A stretch of 6,762 nucleotides of DNA from Firmicutes bacterium UBA5420 (lineage in GTDB: Bacteria; Bacillota; Limnochordia; Darwinibacteriales; Darwinibacteriaceae), in NCBI GenBank assembly GCA_002409455.1, contig DHNI01000156.1, forward strand, positions 1 to 6,762, given 5' to 3'. Made by a program: the position numbers and the translations under genes. The notes below the pieces were generated by a model that made no database searches, had not been told where the DNA came from, and saw only the letters and a program-made list of their open reading frames with translations. Every line of letters starts with the position of its first letter. Within the stretch, counting starts at the first letter, position 1. Positions 1-6,445 of the stretch are shown piece by piece.

Positions 1-36
1 ACGCTGCGCCTTGACGATCATTGATTTCTTCGCCAC
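1..36 (-). CDS. rpsN: 30S ribosomal protein S14, first 12 codons (partial), probably the short zinc type
   Basis: The gene runs off the left edge. The visible codons start at GTG (34-36) and read MAKKSMIVKAQR, close to the N-terminus of the 61-residue zinc-binding S14 of Gram-positives (B. subtilis RpsNA, from memory). The long, zinc-free type begins similarly for about six residues and then diverges, so the type is likely but not certain; the cysteines that would decide it lie outside the window. S14 belongs to the 30S head and joins late in assembly. The ribosome binding site AAAGGAGA (43-50) has a 6-base spacer and overlaps the last base of the rplE stop. Position after rplE is the standard spc order. 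Confidence 0.9.
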   Translation of the reverse strand, partial: MAKKSMIVKAQR

Positions 37-49
37 AATATCTCTCCTT

Positions 50-589
50 TCAGCTTCTAAATGGCATACCCATCAGCTTCAAGAGTTCATATCCTTCTTC
101 ATCGGTCTCCGCAGTGGTACCGATTACGACCATGAGGCCTCTTACCTTATCGATCTTATCATATTCAATTTCTGGAAAAACCAATTGCTCACGCAGACCG
201 ATACTGTAGTTTCCACGCCCGTCGAAGGACTTTTCCGAAACGCCTCGGAAATCCCGAATCCGCGGTAGCGTAATACTAATCAACCGATCAAGGAATTCAT
301 ACATCCGCTCGCCACGCAAGGTCACTTTGCAACCAATGGCCATTCCCTCGCGGAGTTTAAATGCAGCTACAGACTTTCTAGCATGATTAATGACCGGCTT
401 TTGACCAGAAATAATCTCCAAGTCTCGTGTGGCTGCTTCTAAGGCTTTCGGATCGCTAACAGCTTCGCCTACACCAATGTTTAAAACAATTTTATCAAAC
501 CTGGGTACCTGCATGATGTTCTTGTAGCTAAAACGTTCCATCATAGCTGGAACCACTTCGGTCTGGTATTTTTCCTTAAACCGTGCCAA
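50..589 (-). CDS. rplE: 50S ribosomal protein L5
   Basis: The protein has 179 residues, the usual length of L5. It shows the family features MARFKEKYQTEVVPAM at the start, the signature with KIVLNIGVGEA (33-43), the 5S RNA-binding region SGQKPVINHARKSVAAFKLR (61-80), and the C-terminal FDGRGNYSIGLREQLVFPE (122-140) with IEYDKIDKVRG. L5 binds 5S rRNA together with L18 and L25-type proteins, forms the central protuberance, and makes a bridge to S13. The start is TTG, with a strong ribosome binding site. Its TGA stop (50-52) touches the Shine-Dalgarno sequence of rpsN, 13 bases before the next start. Confidence 0.98.
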   Translation of the reverse strand: MARFKEKYQTEVVPAMMERFSYKNIMQVPRFDKIVLNIGVGEAVSDPKALEAATRDLEIISGQKPVINHARKSVAAFKLREGMAIGCKVTLRGERMYEFLDRLISITLPRIRDFRGVSEKSFDGRGNYSIGLREQLVFPEIEYDKIDKVRGLMVVIGTTAETDEEGYELLKLMGMPFRS

Positions 590-595
590 GCACTA

Positions 596-605
596 CTCCC
601 CCCTT
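596..605 (-). promoter_or_regulatory. Ribosome binding site supporting the TTG start of rplE
   Basis: AAGGGGGGAG on the minus strand ends six bases before the TTG at 587-589. An in-frame TAG two codons upstream of this TTG (593-595) rules out an earlier start, and no ATG follows before the conserved N-terminal residues, so TTG is the start. Confidence 0.75.
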
Positions 606-633
606 CTCAAACAAACAAATCACACTGATTCAA

Positions 634-653
634 GCTGAATACTTACATTCAGC
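634..653 (-). repeat. Small perfect hairpin in the rplX-rplE gap
   Basis: On the minus strand GCTGAAT and its exact complement ATTCAGC are separated by six bases; an added G-U pair would shorten the loop to UAAG. It starts one base after the rplX stop codon and ends about 44 bases before the rplE start. No T-tract follows, so it is not a normal terminator. It might stabilise the upstream mRNA or mark a processing site, or it could be chance. Confidence 0.5.
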
Positions 654-654
654 A

Positions 655-975
655 CTAATCTATGGCTTTACCACACTTTTTGCAGTGACGCTCCAACTCA
701 CCATTCGCTTGCCGCTCACGGCTTACCCTAGTAGCCTTTTTGCAGCTCGGACAGACCAAGGCAACGTTAGAAGCATCGATGGGTCCAGGTGTGTCAATAA
801 TCCCGCCTTGCGGATTGGTTTGAGTGGGCTTGGTGTGTTTCTTTTGAATATTCACGCCATCAACAAGAATCTTGCCGGATCGAGGATTCACTTGTAAAAC
901 CTTGCCCCTTTTACCAACGCTATCACCGGAAAGTATGGCGACTGTATCTCCACGTTTTACATGAACTTTTGCCAT
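655..975 (-). CDS. rplX: 50S ribosomal protein L24, four-cysteine type
   Basis: The protein has 106 residues, within the usual 101-110. The N-terminal KOW motif region is VKRGDTVAILSGDSVGKRGK (6-25), followed by the L24 stretch NIQKKHTKPTQTNPQGGI (42-59). L24 binds the 5' region of 23S rRNA and starts 50S assembly. The C-terminal part has CPSC (75-78) and CKKC (98-101), a CxxC-CxxC pair that could bind zinc; many Firmicutes L24 proteins have it and the E. coli protein lacks it (family knowledge). Zinc binding is inferred. The ATG follows AGGAGG with good spacing. It ends with TAG, after which comes the longest gap within the operon (65 bases) before rplE. Confidence 0.98.
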   Translation of the reverse strand: MAKVHVKRGDTVAILSGDSVGKRGKVLQVNPRSGKILVDGVNIQKKHTKPTQTNPQGGIIDTPGPIDASNVALVCPSCKKATRVSRERQANGELERHCKKCGKAID

Positions 976-993
976 TCCCCATCCTCCTTTCTA

Positions 994-1362
994 CTAGAGA
1001 ACTTCAGGAGCCAGAGAGACGATCTTCATGAAATCTTTTTCCCGCAATTCCCTGGCCACAGGCCCAAAAATACGAGTCCCTCTTGGATTGTTCTGGTCGT
1101 TTAAAATCACAGCTGCGTTTTCGTCAAAACGGATATACGAACCATCTTTGCGACCGTATTGCTTTTTGGTTCTGACAACTACAGCCTTCACAATCTCGCC
1201 CTTCTTAACCACGCCACCAGGAGTCGCGTGCTTAACGGAAGCAATGATCACATCACCGACACGAGCATAACGTCGTCCTGACCCGCCGAGTACACGAATA
1301 CACAAAATTTCTCTAGCACCTGTATTATCAGCGACCTTTAAACGACTCTCTTGCTGGATCAT
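994..1362 (-). CDS. rplN: 50S ribosomal protein L14
   Basis: The protein has 122 residues, exactly the usual length of bacterial L14. It starts MIQQESRLKVADNTGAREI and carries the signature with AVVVRTKKQYGRKDGSYIRFD (residues 60-80) and NNPRGTRIFGPVARELRE (91-108). L14 lies at the subunit interface with L19, forms an intersubunit bridge, and is the binding site of the silencing factor RsfS in other bacteria. The preceding ATG could add one Met. Two TAG codons stand in tandem at the end (991-996). The ribosome binding site of rplX follows at once; the gap to rplX is 18 bases. By the usual naming this gene begins the spc part of the cluster, but here no long gap or promoter marks the border. 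Confidence 0.98.
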   Translation of the reverse strand: MIQQESRLKVADNTGAREILCIRVLGGSGRRYARVGDVIIASVKHATPGGVVKKGEIVKAVVVRTKKQYGRKDGSYIRFDENAAVILNDQNNPRGTRIFGPVARELREKDFMKIVSLAPEVL

Positions 1363-1369
1363 CATAGCT

Positions 1370-1376
1370 CCTCCTT
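1370..1376 (-). promoter_or_regulatory. Ribosome binding site deciding the rplN start
   Basis: AAGGAGG on the minus strand is followed by two adjacent in-frame ATG codons. The first (1363-1365) is four bases away and the second (1360-1362) seven bases away. The second has the more usual spacing and yields the family N-terminus MIQQ, so it is preferred. Both could be used, with a difference of one residue. Confidence 0.65.
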
Positions 1377-1395
1377 CCCATGCTATATTCTTTAA

Positions 1396-1656
1396 CTAAC
1401 GGGCCTTTTCAATAATCTCCATTACCCGCCAGCGTTTCTGTTTACTAATGGGTCTGGTCTGCATAATGCGCACCCTATCGCCTACGTTGCACTCGTTGAG
1501 CTCATCGTGGGCCTTAAACTTGGCGTTTCTCCGCATGGTTTTTCCATACAATGGATGTCTCACGGTTTGTTCGACTGCAACTACGACAGTCTTATCCATC
1601 TTATCACTGACGATAACTCCTACTCGAGTCCGCCTCATGTTTCTATCGTTATCCAT
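1396..1656 (-). CDS. rpsQ: 30S ribosomal protein S17
   Basis: The protein has 86 residues, typical for bacterial S17. It contains the OB-fold core GVIVSDKMDKTVVVAVEQ (13-30), then HPLYGKTMRRNAKFKAHDE (34-52) and the signature region GDRVRIMQTRPISKQKRWR (59-77). S17 is a primary 16S rRNA-binding protein needed early in 30S assembly. The ATG (1654-1656) is preceded by GGGAGGAG with a 5-base spacer. An internal ATG at codon 7 would give MRRTRVG, but it has no ribosome binding site. The N-terminal MDNDRN is variable in the family. It ends with TAG, 30 bases before rplN. Confidence 0.98.
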   Translation of the reverse strand: MDNDRNMRRTRVGVIVSDKMDKTVVVAVEQTVRHPLYGKTMRRNAKFKAHDELNECNVGDRVRIMQTRPISKQKRWRVMEIIEKAR

Positions 1657-1690
1657 CTGCGCTCCTCCCTTCCCGGATCTTTAGGAGAAC

Positions 1691-1894
1691 TTAAGCTCGC
1701 TTAATGTTCAATTCCCTTTCGCGCATGACAGTCTTCACCCGTGCAATATTCTTCCGCACTACAGTGATCTGCATGGGATTACTCAATTGACCCGTAGCCA
1801 ACTGAAACCTGAGGTTAAAGAGTTCCTCCTTTAACTCATCCAGTTTCACTTCTAGCTCACCTACAGAAAGATCACGAACTTCTTTAGCCTTCAT
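1691..1894 (-). CDS. rpmC: 50S ribosomal protein L29
   Basis: The protein has 67 residues, the usual size for L29. It starts MKAKEVRDLSVGELEVKL and forms two long alpha-helices, with the conserved LKEELFNLRFQLATGQLSN in the middle (residues 21-39) and ARVKTVMRERELN (51-63) near the end. L29 sits beside L23 at the tunnel exit, where it contributes to the docking platform for trigger factor and SRP. The ATG start lies within the last codons of rplP in another frame, giving an 11-base overlap, so translation is probably coupled to rplP. A longer version from upstream GTG codons is possible but less likely. It is followed by a 34-base gap to rpsQ. Confidence 0.96.
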   Translation of the reverse strand: MKAKEVRDLSVGELEVKLDELKEELFNLRFQLATGQLSNPMQITVVRKNIARVKTVMRERELNIKRA

Positions 1895-2318
1895 TTGCGT
1901 CACCACCTGCCACAGCCCGAGATACGAATTTGCACCTGATCGGCAACTTATGGGCAGCTAAGCGCATAGCTTCGCGGGCCAACTCTTCAGGTACGCCGCC
2001 AATCTCGAACATTACTCGCCCTGGCTTTACCACTGCTACCCAATGTTCGGGAGCACCTTTTCCGGAACCCATCCGAGTTTCAGCAGGTTTTTGGGTTACA
2101 GGTTTATCCGGGAAAATCCGAATCCAAACCTTCCCACCCCTCTTAATGTGACGGGTCATGGCAATACGGGCTGCTTCTATTTGCGTATTCTTAATCCACC
2201 CTGGTTCTAATGCTTGAAGGCCAAATTCGCCGAAAGAGACTTCGGAGCCCCTTTGGGCTTTACCAGTCATACGACCGCGGTGAACTCTACGATACTTTAC
2301 TCTCTTTGGAATAAGCAT
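1884..2318 (-). CDS. rplP: 50S ribosomal protein L16
   Basis: The protein has 144 residues, typical for bacterial L16. It begins MLIPKRVKYRRVHRGRMTG and shows the L16 signatures VWIRIFPDKPVTQKPAETRMG (residues 64-84, given here only for position) and GSGKGAPEHWVAVVKPGR (84-101). L16 lies near the A site and the elbow of the A-site tRNA and is added late in 50S assembly. Arg82 in TRMGSGKG lies at the place of the E. coli arginine that is hydroxylated by YcfD/RoxA; whether that happens here is unknown. The ATG follows AAAGGGGG with an 8-base spacer and is only two bases beyond the rpsC stop. Its 3' end overlaps rpmC by 11 bases. Confidence 0.98.
   Translation of the reverse strand: MLIPKRVKYRRVHRGRMTGKAQRGSEVSFGEFGLQALEPGWIKNTQIEAARIAMTRHIKRGGKVWIRIFPDKPVTQKPAETRMGSGKGAPEHWVAVVKPGRVMFEIGGVPEELAREAMRLAAHKLPIRCKFVSRAVAGGDANEG
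1902..1908 (-). promoter_or_regulatory. Ribosome binding site deciding the rpmC start
   Basis: AGGTGGT on the minus strand, inside the rplP coding sequence, lies seven bases before the ATG at 1892-1894. In-frame GTG codons at 1904-1906 and 1901-1903 would extend the protein by four or three residues, but they are part of this Shine-Dalgarno sequence and lack a good site of their own. The ATG also gives the family N-terminus MKAKEVRDL. Confidence 0.7.
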
Positions 2319-2320
2319 CC

Positions 2321-2986
2321 CTATTCGCCCCCTTTAGCCTTATTCTGGGCCGCCGTTTCAGGCAGGATCTCACCATTGTAGACCCACACCTTAACCCCAA
2401 TCTTCCCAAATGTTGTATTCGCTTCTGCGAATCCGTAATCAATATCTGCCCTAAGGGTATGCAGTGGAATTGAACCTTCAGGATTCCACTCTGTACGAGC
2501 AATCTCTGCGCCGCCAAGGCGACCAGAACACATTACTTTTATACCCTGCGCACCAAGGCGAATAGCTCTAGTCTGAGCTTGACGCATAGCTCGGCGGAAC
2601 GAAATACGTCTTTCCAGAGCAAAGGCAATACTTTCAGCCACTAGTTGGGCATTTGTTTCAGGAGTCTTAACCTCCACAATGTTTACTTGAACCTGTCGAC
2701 CGGTCATGGATTCCAAATCCTTACGGAGCTTATCAACCTCTGTACCTCCGCGTCCAATAACCATTCCAGGCCTACCTGTATGAATCGTTACCTTAGCACG
2801 ATTTGCAGCCCTTTCAATCTCGGTTTTGGCAACACCTGCTTGGAAAAAGCGTTGCTTAATCAGACGCTTAATTTCCAAGTCTTCGTGTAAGAGGTCAGCG
2901 TAATCAAGCTTGTTGGCGTACCATTTGCTGTCCCAGTCCTTTACAACACCAAGTCTAAACCCTACCGGGTGTACTTTTTGACCCAC
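2321..2986 (-). CDS. rpsC: 30S ribosomal protein S3
   Basis: The protein has 221 residues; bacterial S3 is usually 210-235. The N-terminus MGQKVHPVGFRLGV is diagnostic. The type-II KH RNA-binding domain carries its GXXG loop in VIGRGG (76-81). The C-terminal half has the conserved CSGRLGGAEIARTEW (153-167) and LRADIDYGFAEA (178-189). S3 sits at the mRNA entry tunnel and takes part in the ribosomal helicase activity. The start is GTG (2984-2986), four bases after the rplV stop, with GGAGG inside the end of rplV as ribosome binding site; no ATG fits the family N-terminus. The tail (ILPETAAQNKAKGGE) is short. Two bases separate its TAG from the rplP ATG. Confidence 0.98.
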   Translation of the reverse strand: MGQKVHPVGFRLGVVKDWDSKWYANKLDYADLLHEDLEIKRLIKQRFFQAGVAKTEIERAANRAKVTIHTGRPGMVIGRGGTEVDKLRKDLESMTGRQVQVNIVEVKTPETNAQLVAESIAFALERRISFRRAMRQAQTRAIRLGAQGIKVMCSGRLGGAEIARTEWNPEGSIPLHTLRADIDYGFAEANTTFGKIGVKVWVYNGEILPETAAQNKAKGGE

Positions 2987-2990
2987 GCAC

Positions 2991-3329
2991 TTATTCCTCC
3001 TTTTCCCGCAAAATCACAGTAATATGACTTGTGCGTTTACGGATGCGATTAGCCATGCCTCTCGCTCTAGGTCTAATCCTCTTTGCAGTTGGACCTTGAT
3101 CGACATAGCACTCGGCCACGTATAAGGAGTCTACATCCATATCGTAGTTGTTTTCTGCATTGGCTACCGCGCTACGCACAACCTTTTCAACTATGGGAGA
3201 CCCTCCCTTTGGCGCAAACGTTAAAATGGCCAAAGCTTCTTCCACATCCTTGCCGCGAATTAAATCAATTACTTGGCGCGCTTTGCGTGGTGAAATTCTA
3301 ATATGTCTAGCAATTGCTCTCGCTTCCAT
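2991..3329 (-). CDS. rplV: 50S ribosomal protein L22
   Basis: The protein has 112 residues, typical of L22. It starts MEARAIARHIRISPRKARQV and includes the beta-hairpin that reaches into the exit tunnel (about residues 78-100) with KRIRPRARGMANRIRKRTS (83-101) ahead of HITVIL. L22 binds all domains of 23S rRNA and, with L4, forms the tunnel constriction. The hairpin tip reads ARGMANRI where many relatives have an ARGRAFRI-like sequence, an ordinary variation as far as I can judge. The ribosome binding site GGGGTGA (3336-3342) is good. Its end is tightly linked to rpsC: the rpsC Shine-Dalgarno lies inside rplV, and only four bases separate the TAA from the rpsC GTG. Confidence 0.98.
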   Translation of the reverse strand: MEARAIARHIRISPRKARQVIDLIRGKDVEEALAILTFAPKGGSPIVEKVVRSAVANAENNYDMDVDSLYVAECYVDQGPTAKRIRPRARGMANRIRKRTSHITVILREKEE

Positions 3330-3349
3330 TATTTCTCACCCCGTTCTGC

Positions 3350-3625
3350 TTATCGGCCTGACGATCTTTCTCCGGCATGCCCACGGAACATCCGCGTTGG
3401 GGCAAATTCACCGAGTTTATGACCGACCATTTCTTCTGTAATATATACCGGAACATGCTTACGCCCATCATGAACTGCAATGGTGTGACCAACCATATCC
3501 GGGAAAATCGTAGAGCGCCGCGACCATGTCTTCACAACCCGCTTTTCGCCCTTGTCGTTCATCTCTCTGACCTTCTTGAGTATGTGAGCATCAGCGAAGG
3601 GACCTTTTTTTAGTGATCTACTCAT
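3350..3625 (-). CDS. rpsS: 30S ribosomal protein S19
   Basis: The protein has 91 residues, close to the usual 91-95. It starts MSRSLKKGPFADAHILKKV and carries the S19 signature GHKLGEFAPTRMFRGHAG (68-85). S19 forms a complex with S13 in the 30S head and contacts 16S rRNA near the A site and the A-site finger bridge. The C-terminal tail (ERSSGR) is short and poorly conserved, as usual. The ATG is preceded by GGGGAGGTG (3631-3639), five bases away. Its TAA stop is followed after 20 bases by rplV. Confidence 0.98.
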   Translation of the reverse strand: MSRSLKKGPFADAHILKKVREMNDKGEKRVVKTWSRRSTIFPDMVGHTIAVHDGRKHVPVYITEEMVGHKLGEFAPTRMFRGHAGERSSGR

Positions 3626-3652
3626 TCCTACACCTCCCCGTAGAGAACCTCA

Positions 3653-4480
3653 TTATTTCTTACGACGTCTTACGATCAGACTATCGCTTGCCTTCTTCTT
3701 ACGAGTCCGTGATCCCAGTGCAGGTTTACCCCAAGGAGTAACCGGTCCAGGACGACCAATAGGAGCCTTACCCTCGCCACCACCATGGGGGTGATCGACG
3801 GGATTCATAACTACGCCGCGTACATGTGGCCGCTTGCCTAAATATCTAGACCGCCCTGCTTTACCCACCACCATGTTCTCGTGCTCAACATTGCCAACCT
3901 GACCGAGTGTAGCCCGGCAGGCTTGCAGCACCATGCGAAACTCACCGGAAGGCAGACGTATTGTAGCATAAGCACCTTCTTTAGCCATTAACTGTGCCGC
4001 GGTACCAGCGGAGCGCACCATCTGGGCACCCTTGCCGGGCTGCAGTTCGATGTTGTGAATAACGCTTCCCACAGGAATGTTAGCAATTGGTAGAGCGTTA
4101 CCGGGTTTGACGTCGGCGTCTGGGCCCGATTCAACTTGATCGCCCACTTTGAGTCCTGCAGGAGCCAAGATGTAACGCTTTTCTCCATCCAAATAGTGCA
4201 GCAATGCAATTCTTGCAGAACGATTAGGATCATACTCGATGGCAGCAACATTTGCTGGAACTCCATCCTTATTGCGTTTGAAATCAATAATACGATACTT
4301 GCGTTTATGACCGCCACCGCGATGACGGGCAGTAATGCGACCCTCAGCATTACGTCCACCGGTTGATTTGAGAGAAACTACTAATGATTTCTCCGGTTCC
4401 TTCTTGGTGATCTCCTCAAAGGTATAACCGGTCATGTTGCGACGCCCCGGAGTGGTCGGTTTATACTTCTTAATCGCCAT
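3653..4480 (-). CDS. rplB: 50S ribosomal protein L2
   Basis: The protein has 275 residues, within the usual 273-277. It begins MAIKKYKPTTPGRRNMTG and contains the RNA-binding OB-fold and SH3-like domains, with GRITARHRGGGHKRKYR (47-63) and the C-terminal MNPVDHPHGGGEGKAPIGR (225-243). His230 lies in the position of the E. coli His229 studied for its role near the peptidyl transferase centre. L2 is among the most conserved ribosomal proteins and is needed for subunit association and tRNA binding. The ribosome binding site AAGGAGGG (4489-4496) sits nine bases before the ATG and overlaps the end of rplW. The C-terminus is very basic (RKKKASDSLIVRRRKK), as is normal for the family. It is followed by rpsS after a 27-base gap. 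Confidence 0.99.
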   Translation of the reverse strand: MAIKKYKPTTPGRRNMTGYTFEEITKKEPEKSLVVSLKSTGGRNAEGRITARHRGGGHKRKYRIIDFKRNKDGVPANVAAIEYDPNRSARIALLHYLDGEKRYILAPAGLKVGDQVESGPDADVKPGNALPIANIPVGSVIHNIELQPGKGAQMVRSAGTAAQLMAKEGAYATIRLPSGEFRMVLQACRATLGQVGNVEHENMVVGKAGRSRYLGKRPHVRGVVMNPVDHPHGGGEGKAPIGRPGPVTPWGKPALGSRTRKKKASDSLIVRRRKK

Positions 4481-4494
4481 TTTTCCGTCCCTCC

Positions 4495-4779
4495 TTAAAA
4501 TCCGCCAAATACCTCAATGCTATGGCCTGGTTTCAGGGTCACCACAGCCTTCTTCCAATCGGATGTGTATCCTTCATGGCGTCCCATTCTGCGTAACTTA
4601 CCCTTAACGCGTTGCGTGTTCACTTGCTGAACCTCGACATTAAAGATTTCTTCCACCGCAGCTTTAACCTGCATTTTGTTGGCTCTTAGATCTACTTCAA
4701 AGGTGTACTTATTCTCAGCCATTAAGTCGGTGCTTTTTTCTGTTACTATTGGTCGTTTAAGAATATCCCGCGCTTCCAT
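4495..4779 (-). CDS. rplW: 50S ribosomal protein L23
   Basis: The protein has 94 residues, normal for bacterial L23. The start MEARDILKRPIVTEKS is typical. The C-terminal half has the basic extended loop RVKGKLRRMGRHEGYTSDWKKA (split here as RVKGKLRRM, 57-65, and GRHEGYTSDWKKA, 66-78), the family's rRNA-binding part. L23 sits at the exit of the peptide tunnel and is the docking site for trigger factor and SRP. The ATG overlaps the rplD stop by one base, and its Shine-Dalgarno AGAGGAGGTG (4788-4797) lies inside the rplD coding sequence, so translation of the two is probably coupled. Its own TAA stop (4495-4497) overlaps the ribosome binding site of rplB. Confidence 0.98.
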   Translation of the reverse strand: MEARDILKRPIVTEKSTDLMAENKYTFEVDLRANKMQVKAAVEEIFNVEVQQVNTQRVKGKLRRMGRHEGYTSDWKKAVVTLKPGHSIEVFGGF

Positions 4780-5399
4780 TAAACAAGCACCTCCTCTAGC
4801 TTATTCACTGCATCCCTCGTCATAATCACTTTTTGGCTGTTCAGAATGTCATAGACGTTCAGGCCAATTGACTTGGCAACCACTGCTCCAGGAATATTGC
4901 GTGCAGACAACTCCACATTGGTATCCCACTCTGCAGTAACCAGCAAAGGCTTTTGCACATCGAGAGCCTTCAGCATACTGGCCATGACTTTGGTCTTAGG
5001 TTCATCTACTTGGAGCTGATCCAAAATTACGATATTGCCAGCAGCAACTTTTGCACTGAGGGCAGATTTCAACGCAGCCCGCCGTGCCTTTTTGGGTAGA
5101 CGATAGGAAAAATCTCGAGGCGTTGGCCCAAAGACCACTCCGCCACCAACCCATTGGGGTGAACGAGTACTTCCTTGACGTGCTCGCCCGGTTCCTTTTT
5201 GTCTCCAGGGTTTGCGCCCGCCTCCGCGAACAAGTCCTCTGGTCTTGGTGGCCACGGTGCCTTGTCTGGCATTGGCCAACTGGCTCAGGACTACCTTATG
5301 CATCAGGTCTTGGTTCACTTCGACCCCGAAAATCGCATCATTGAGTTCTACGTCACCAACCTGCTTGCCTTCCATATTGAAAACGGCCACTTTCGGCAT
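4779..5399 (-). CDS. rplD: 50S ribosomal protein L4
   Basis: The protein has 206 residues, the usual bacterial length. The globular N-terminus is followed by the long basic loop (about residues 48-107) with GGRKPWRQKGTGRARQG (59-75) and SPQWVGGGVVFGP (80-92). This loop lines the nascent peptide exit tunnel next to L22 and is where macrolide-resistance changes arise in other bacteria. No such change can be judged here without an alignment. The ATG follows a good Shine-Dalgarno sequence (GAGAGGAGG). In E. coli L4 also represses the S10 operon through its leader and binds RNase E; whether this L4 acts on the structured leader at 6534-6616 is untested. Its TAA stop shares one base with the rplW ATG (TAATG), a layout that usually couples translation. 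Confidence 0.98.
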   Translation of the reverse strand: MPKVAVFNMEGKQVGDVELNDAIFGVEVNQDLMHKVVLSQLANARQGTVATKTRGLVRGGGRKPWRQKGTGRARQGSTRSPQWVGGGVVFGPTPRDFSYRLPKKARRAALKSALSAKVAAGNIVILDQLQVDEPKTKVMASMLKALDVQKPLLVTAEWDTNVELSARNIPGAVVAKSIGLNVYDILNSQKVIMTRDAVNKLEEVLV

Positions 5400-5427
5400 G
5401 ATTGCAGCCTCCTCTCTTCTTCAAACT

Positions 5428-6063
5428 CTAAGCTTTTACTGCATTCTTGACAATAACAAAACTGCCTTTGACGCCTGGCACAGAACCCCGAACTAACAAA
5501 AGGTTCCGGTCTTGGTCAACCTTGACTATCTCCAGGTTCTGCGTTGTAACACGCTCCCCGCCCATACGACCGGGCAACTTGCGTCCTTTAAAGACTCGTG
5601 CTGGGTCAACCGCGTTGAGAGAACCTACACCGCGGTGGTAGTGGGAACCATGAGTCGAAGGTCCACGGCTTTGATTATGCCGCTTAATAGAACCCTGAAA
5701 ACCCTTACCCTTGCTAGTGCCCGTGACGTCTACTTTTTCGCCTTCACTAAAAATACCAACGTCGACAGAGTCACCTACGTTCAAGTTTGCAAAATCATCG
5801 TCTGCACGGAACCTAATTTCCCGCAAATACCGGCGAGGCTTCACTTTTGCTTTGTCGAAGTGTCCTCTTTCCGGTTTATTAAAAAGTCGTTCCCGCCGAT
5901 CACCAAAACCGAGTTGCACTGCAAGATACTGATCATTTTCCATCGTCTTCTTCTGCACTACGGTACACGGGCCAGCTTCGATGACAGTTACGGGGATTAG
6001 CAATCCTTCTGCACTGAATATCTGGGTCATTCCCAATTTTTTACCTAGAATACCTTTGGCCAT
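5428..6063 (-). CDS. rplC: 50S ribosomal protein L3
   Basis: The protein has 211 residues; bacterial L3 is usually about 205-215. It opens with the classic MAKGILGKKLGMTQIF and shows the L3 signature region TGTSKGKGFQGSIKRHN (115-130), followed by the extension that reaches the peptidyl transferase centre (residues about 131-172, including FKGRKLPGRMGGERVT). L3 binds 23S rRNA early in 50S assembly and helps shape the peptidyl transferase centre. The tip reads VGSLNAVDPARVF (146-158); the E. coli glutamine methylated by PrmB is not evident there, as in many Gram-positive L3 proteins as far as I recall. The start is fixed by the ribosome binding site at 6071-6077. It ends in TAG, 28 bases before rplD. 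Confidence 0.98.
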   Translation of the reverse strand: MAKGILGKKLGMTQIFSAEGLLIPVTVIEAGPCTVVQKKTMENDQYLAVQLGFGDRRERLFNKPERGHFDKAKVKPRRYLREIRFRADDDFANLNVGDSVDVGIFSEGEKVDVTGTSKGKGFQGSIKRHNQSRGPSTHGSHYHRGVGSLNAVDPARVFKGRKLPGRMGGERVTTQNLEIVKVDQDRNLLLVRGSVPGVKGSFVIVKNAVKA

Positions 6064-6070
6064 CTTTCGC

Positions 6071-6077
6071 ACCCCCT
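6071..6077 (-). promoter_or_regulatory. Ribosome binding site deciding the rplC start
   Basis: AGGGGGT on the minus strand lies seven bases before the ATG at 6061-6063. The frame could also be opened three codons earlier at a GTG (6070-6072), but that codon overlaps the Shine-Dalgarno sequence itself and would add MRK before the conserved MAKGILGKK start. The ATG is therefore preferred. Confidence 0.8.
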
Positions 6078-6101
6078 AAAATTGCTCCCACCGGTCCCAA
6101 T

Positions 6102-6416
6102 TTAATCTTGAATCTTAATCTCAATATCTACACCAGCAGGTAAATCCAAGCGCATCAACGCATCCACTGTCTTTGGATTGGGATCCAAAATGTCGATTAA
6201 ACGTTTATGCGTTCTCATTTCAAACTGCTCACGAGCATCTTTATGCACGTGGACAGAACGTAAAACGGTAAAAATGTTCTTGTCAGTAGGTAAGGGGATG
6301 GGTCCCGAAACCGTTGCTCCTGTCCGCTTTGCAGTATCAACAATTTTCTCTGCAGAACTGTCCAGGATCTTGTGATCAAAAGCCTTTAACCTGATTCGAA
6401 CCTTTTGCTTTGCCAA
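6102..6416 (-). CDS. rpsJ: 30S ribosomal protein S10 (NusE)
   Basis: The protein has 104 residues, within the usual 102-105. It starts MAKQKVRIRLKAFDH and contains the typical S10 segments SGPIPLPT (37-44) and HVHKDAREQFEMRTHKR (56-72), the latter part of the conserved loop that reaches into the 30S head. S10 helps assemble the 30S head and, as NusE, joins NusB in transcription antitermination complexes (family knowledge). The start is TTG (6414-6416), preceded by AAAGGA (6427-6432) with a 10-base spacer; no ATG nearby gives the family N-terminus. It is the first gene of the S10 cluster after the 322-base gap behind tuf. A TTG start on the lead gene may lower its initiation rate, which would fit regulation at this point, but that is inference. 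Thirty-seven bases separate it from rplC. Confidence 0.98.
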   Translation of the reverse strand: MAKQKVRIRLKAFDHKILDSSAEKIVDTAKRTGATVSGPIPLPTDKNIFTVLRSVHVHKDAREQFEMRTHKRLIDILDPNPKTVDALMRLDLPAGVDIEIKIQD

Positions 6417-6445
6417 GAATAATCAATCCTTTCGCTCGATAGACG

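Noticed and set aside
3988..4359. 123-codon minus-strand frame inside rplB
   Set aside because: It lies wholly inside L2 in another frame and has no family resemblance; L2 is intact over the same stretch.
5512..6000. 162-codon open frame on the plus strand opposite rplC
   Set aside because: It is antisense to a well-supported L3 gene, has no recognisable domain, and is typical of the long shadow frames opposite conserved ribosomal genes.
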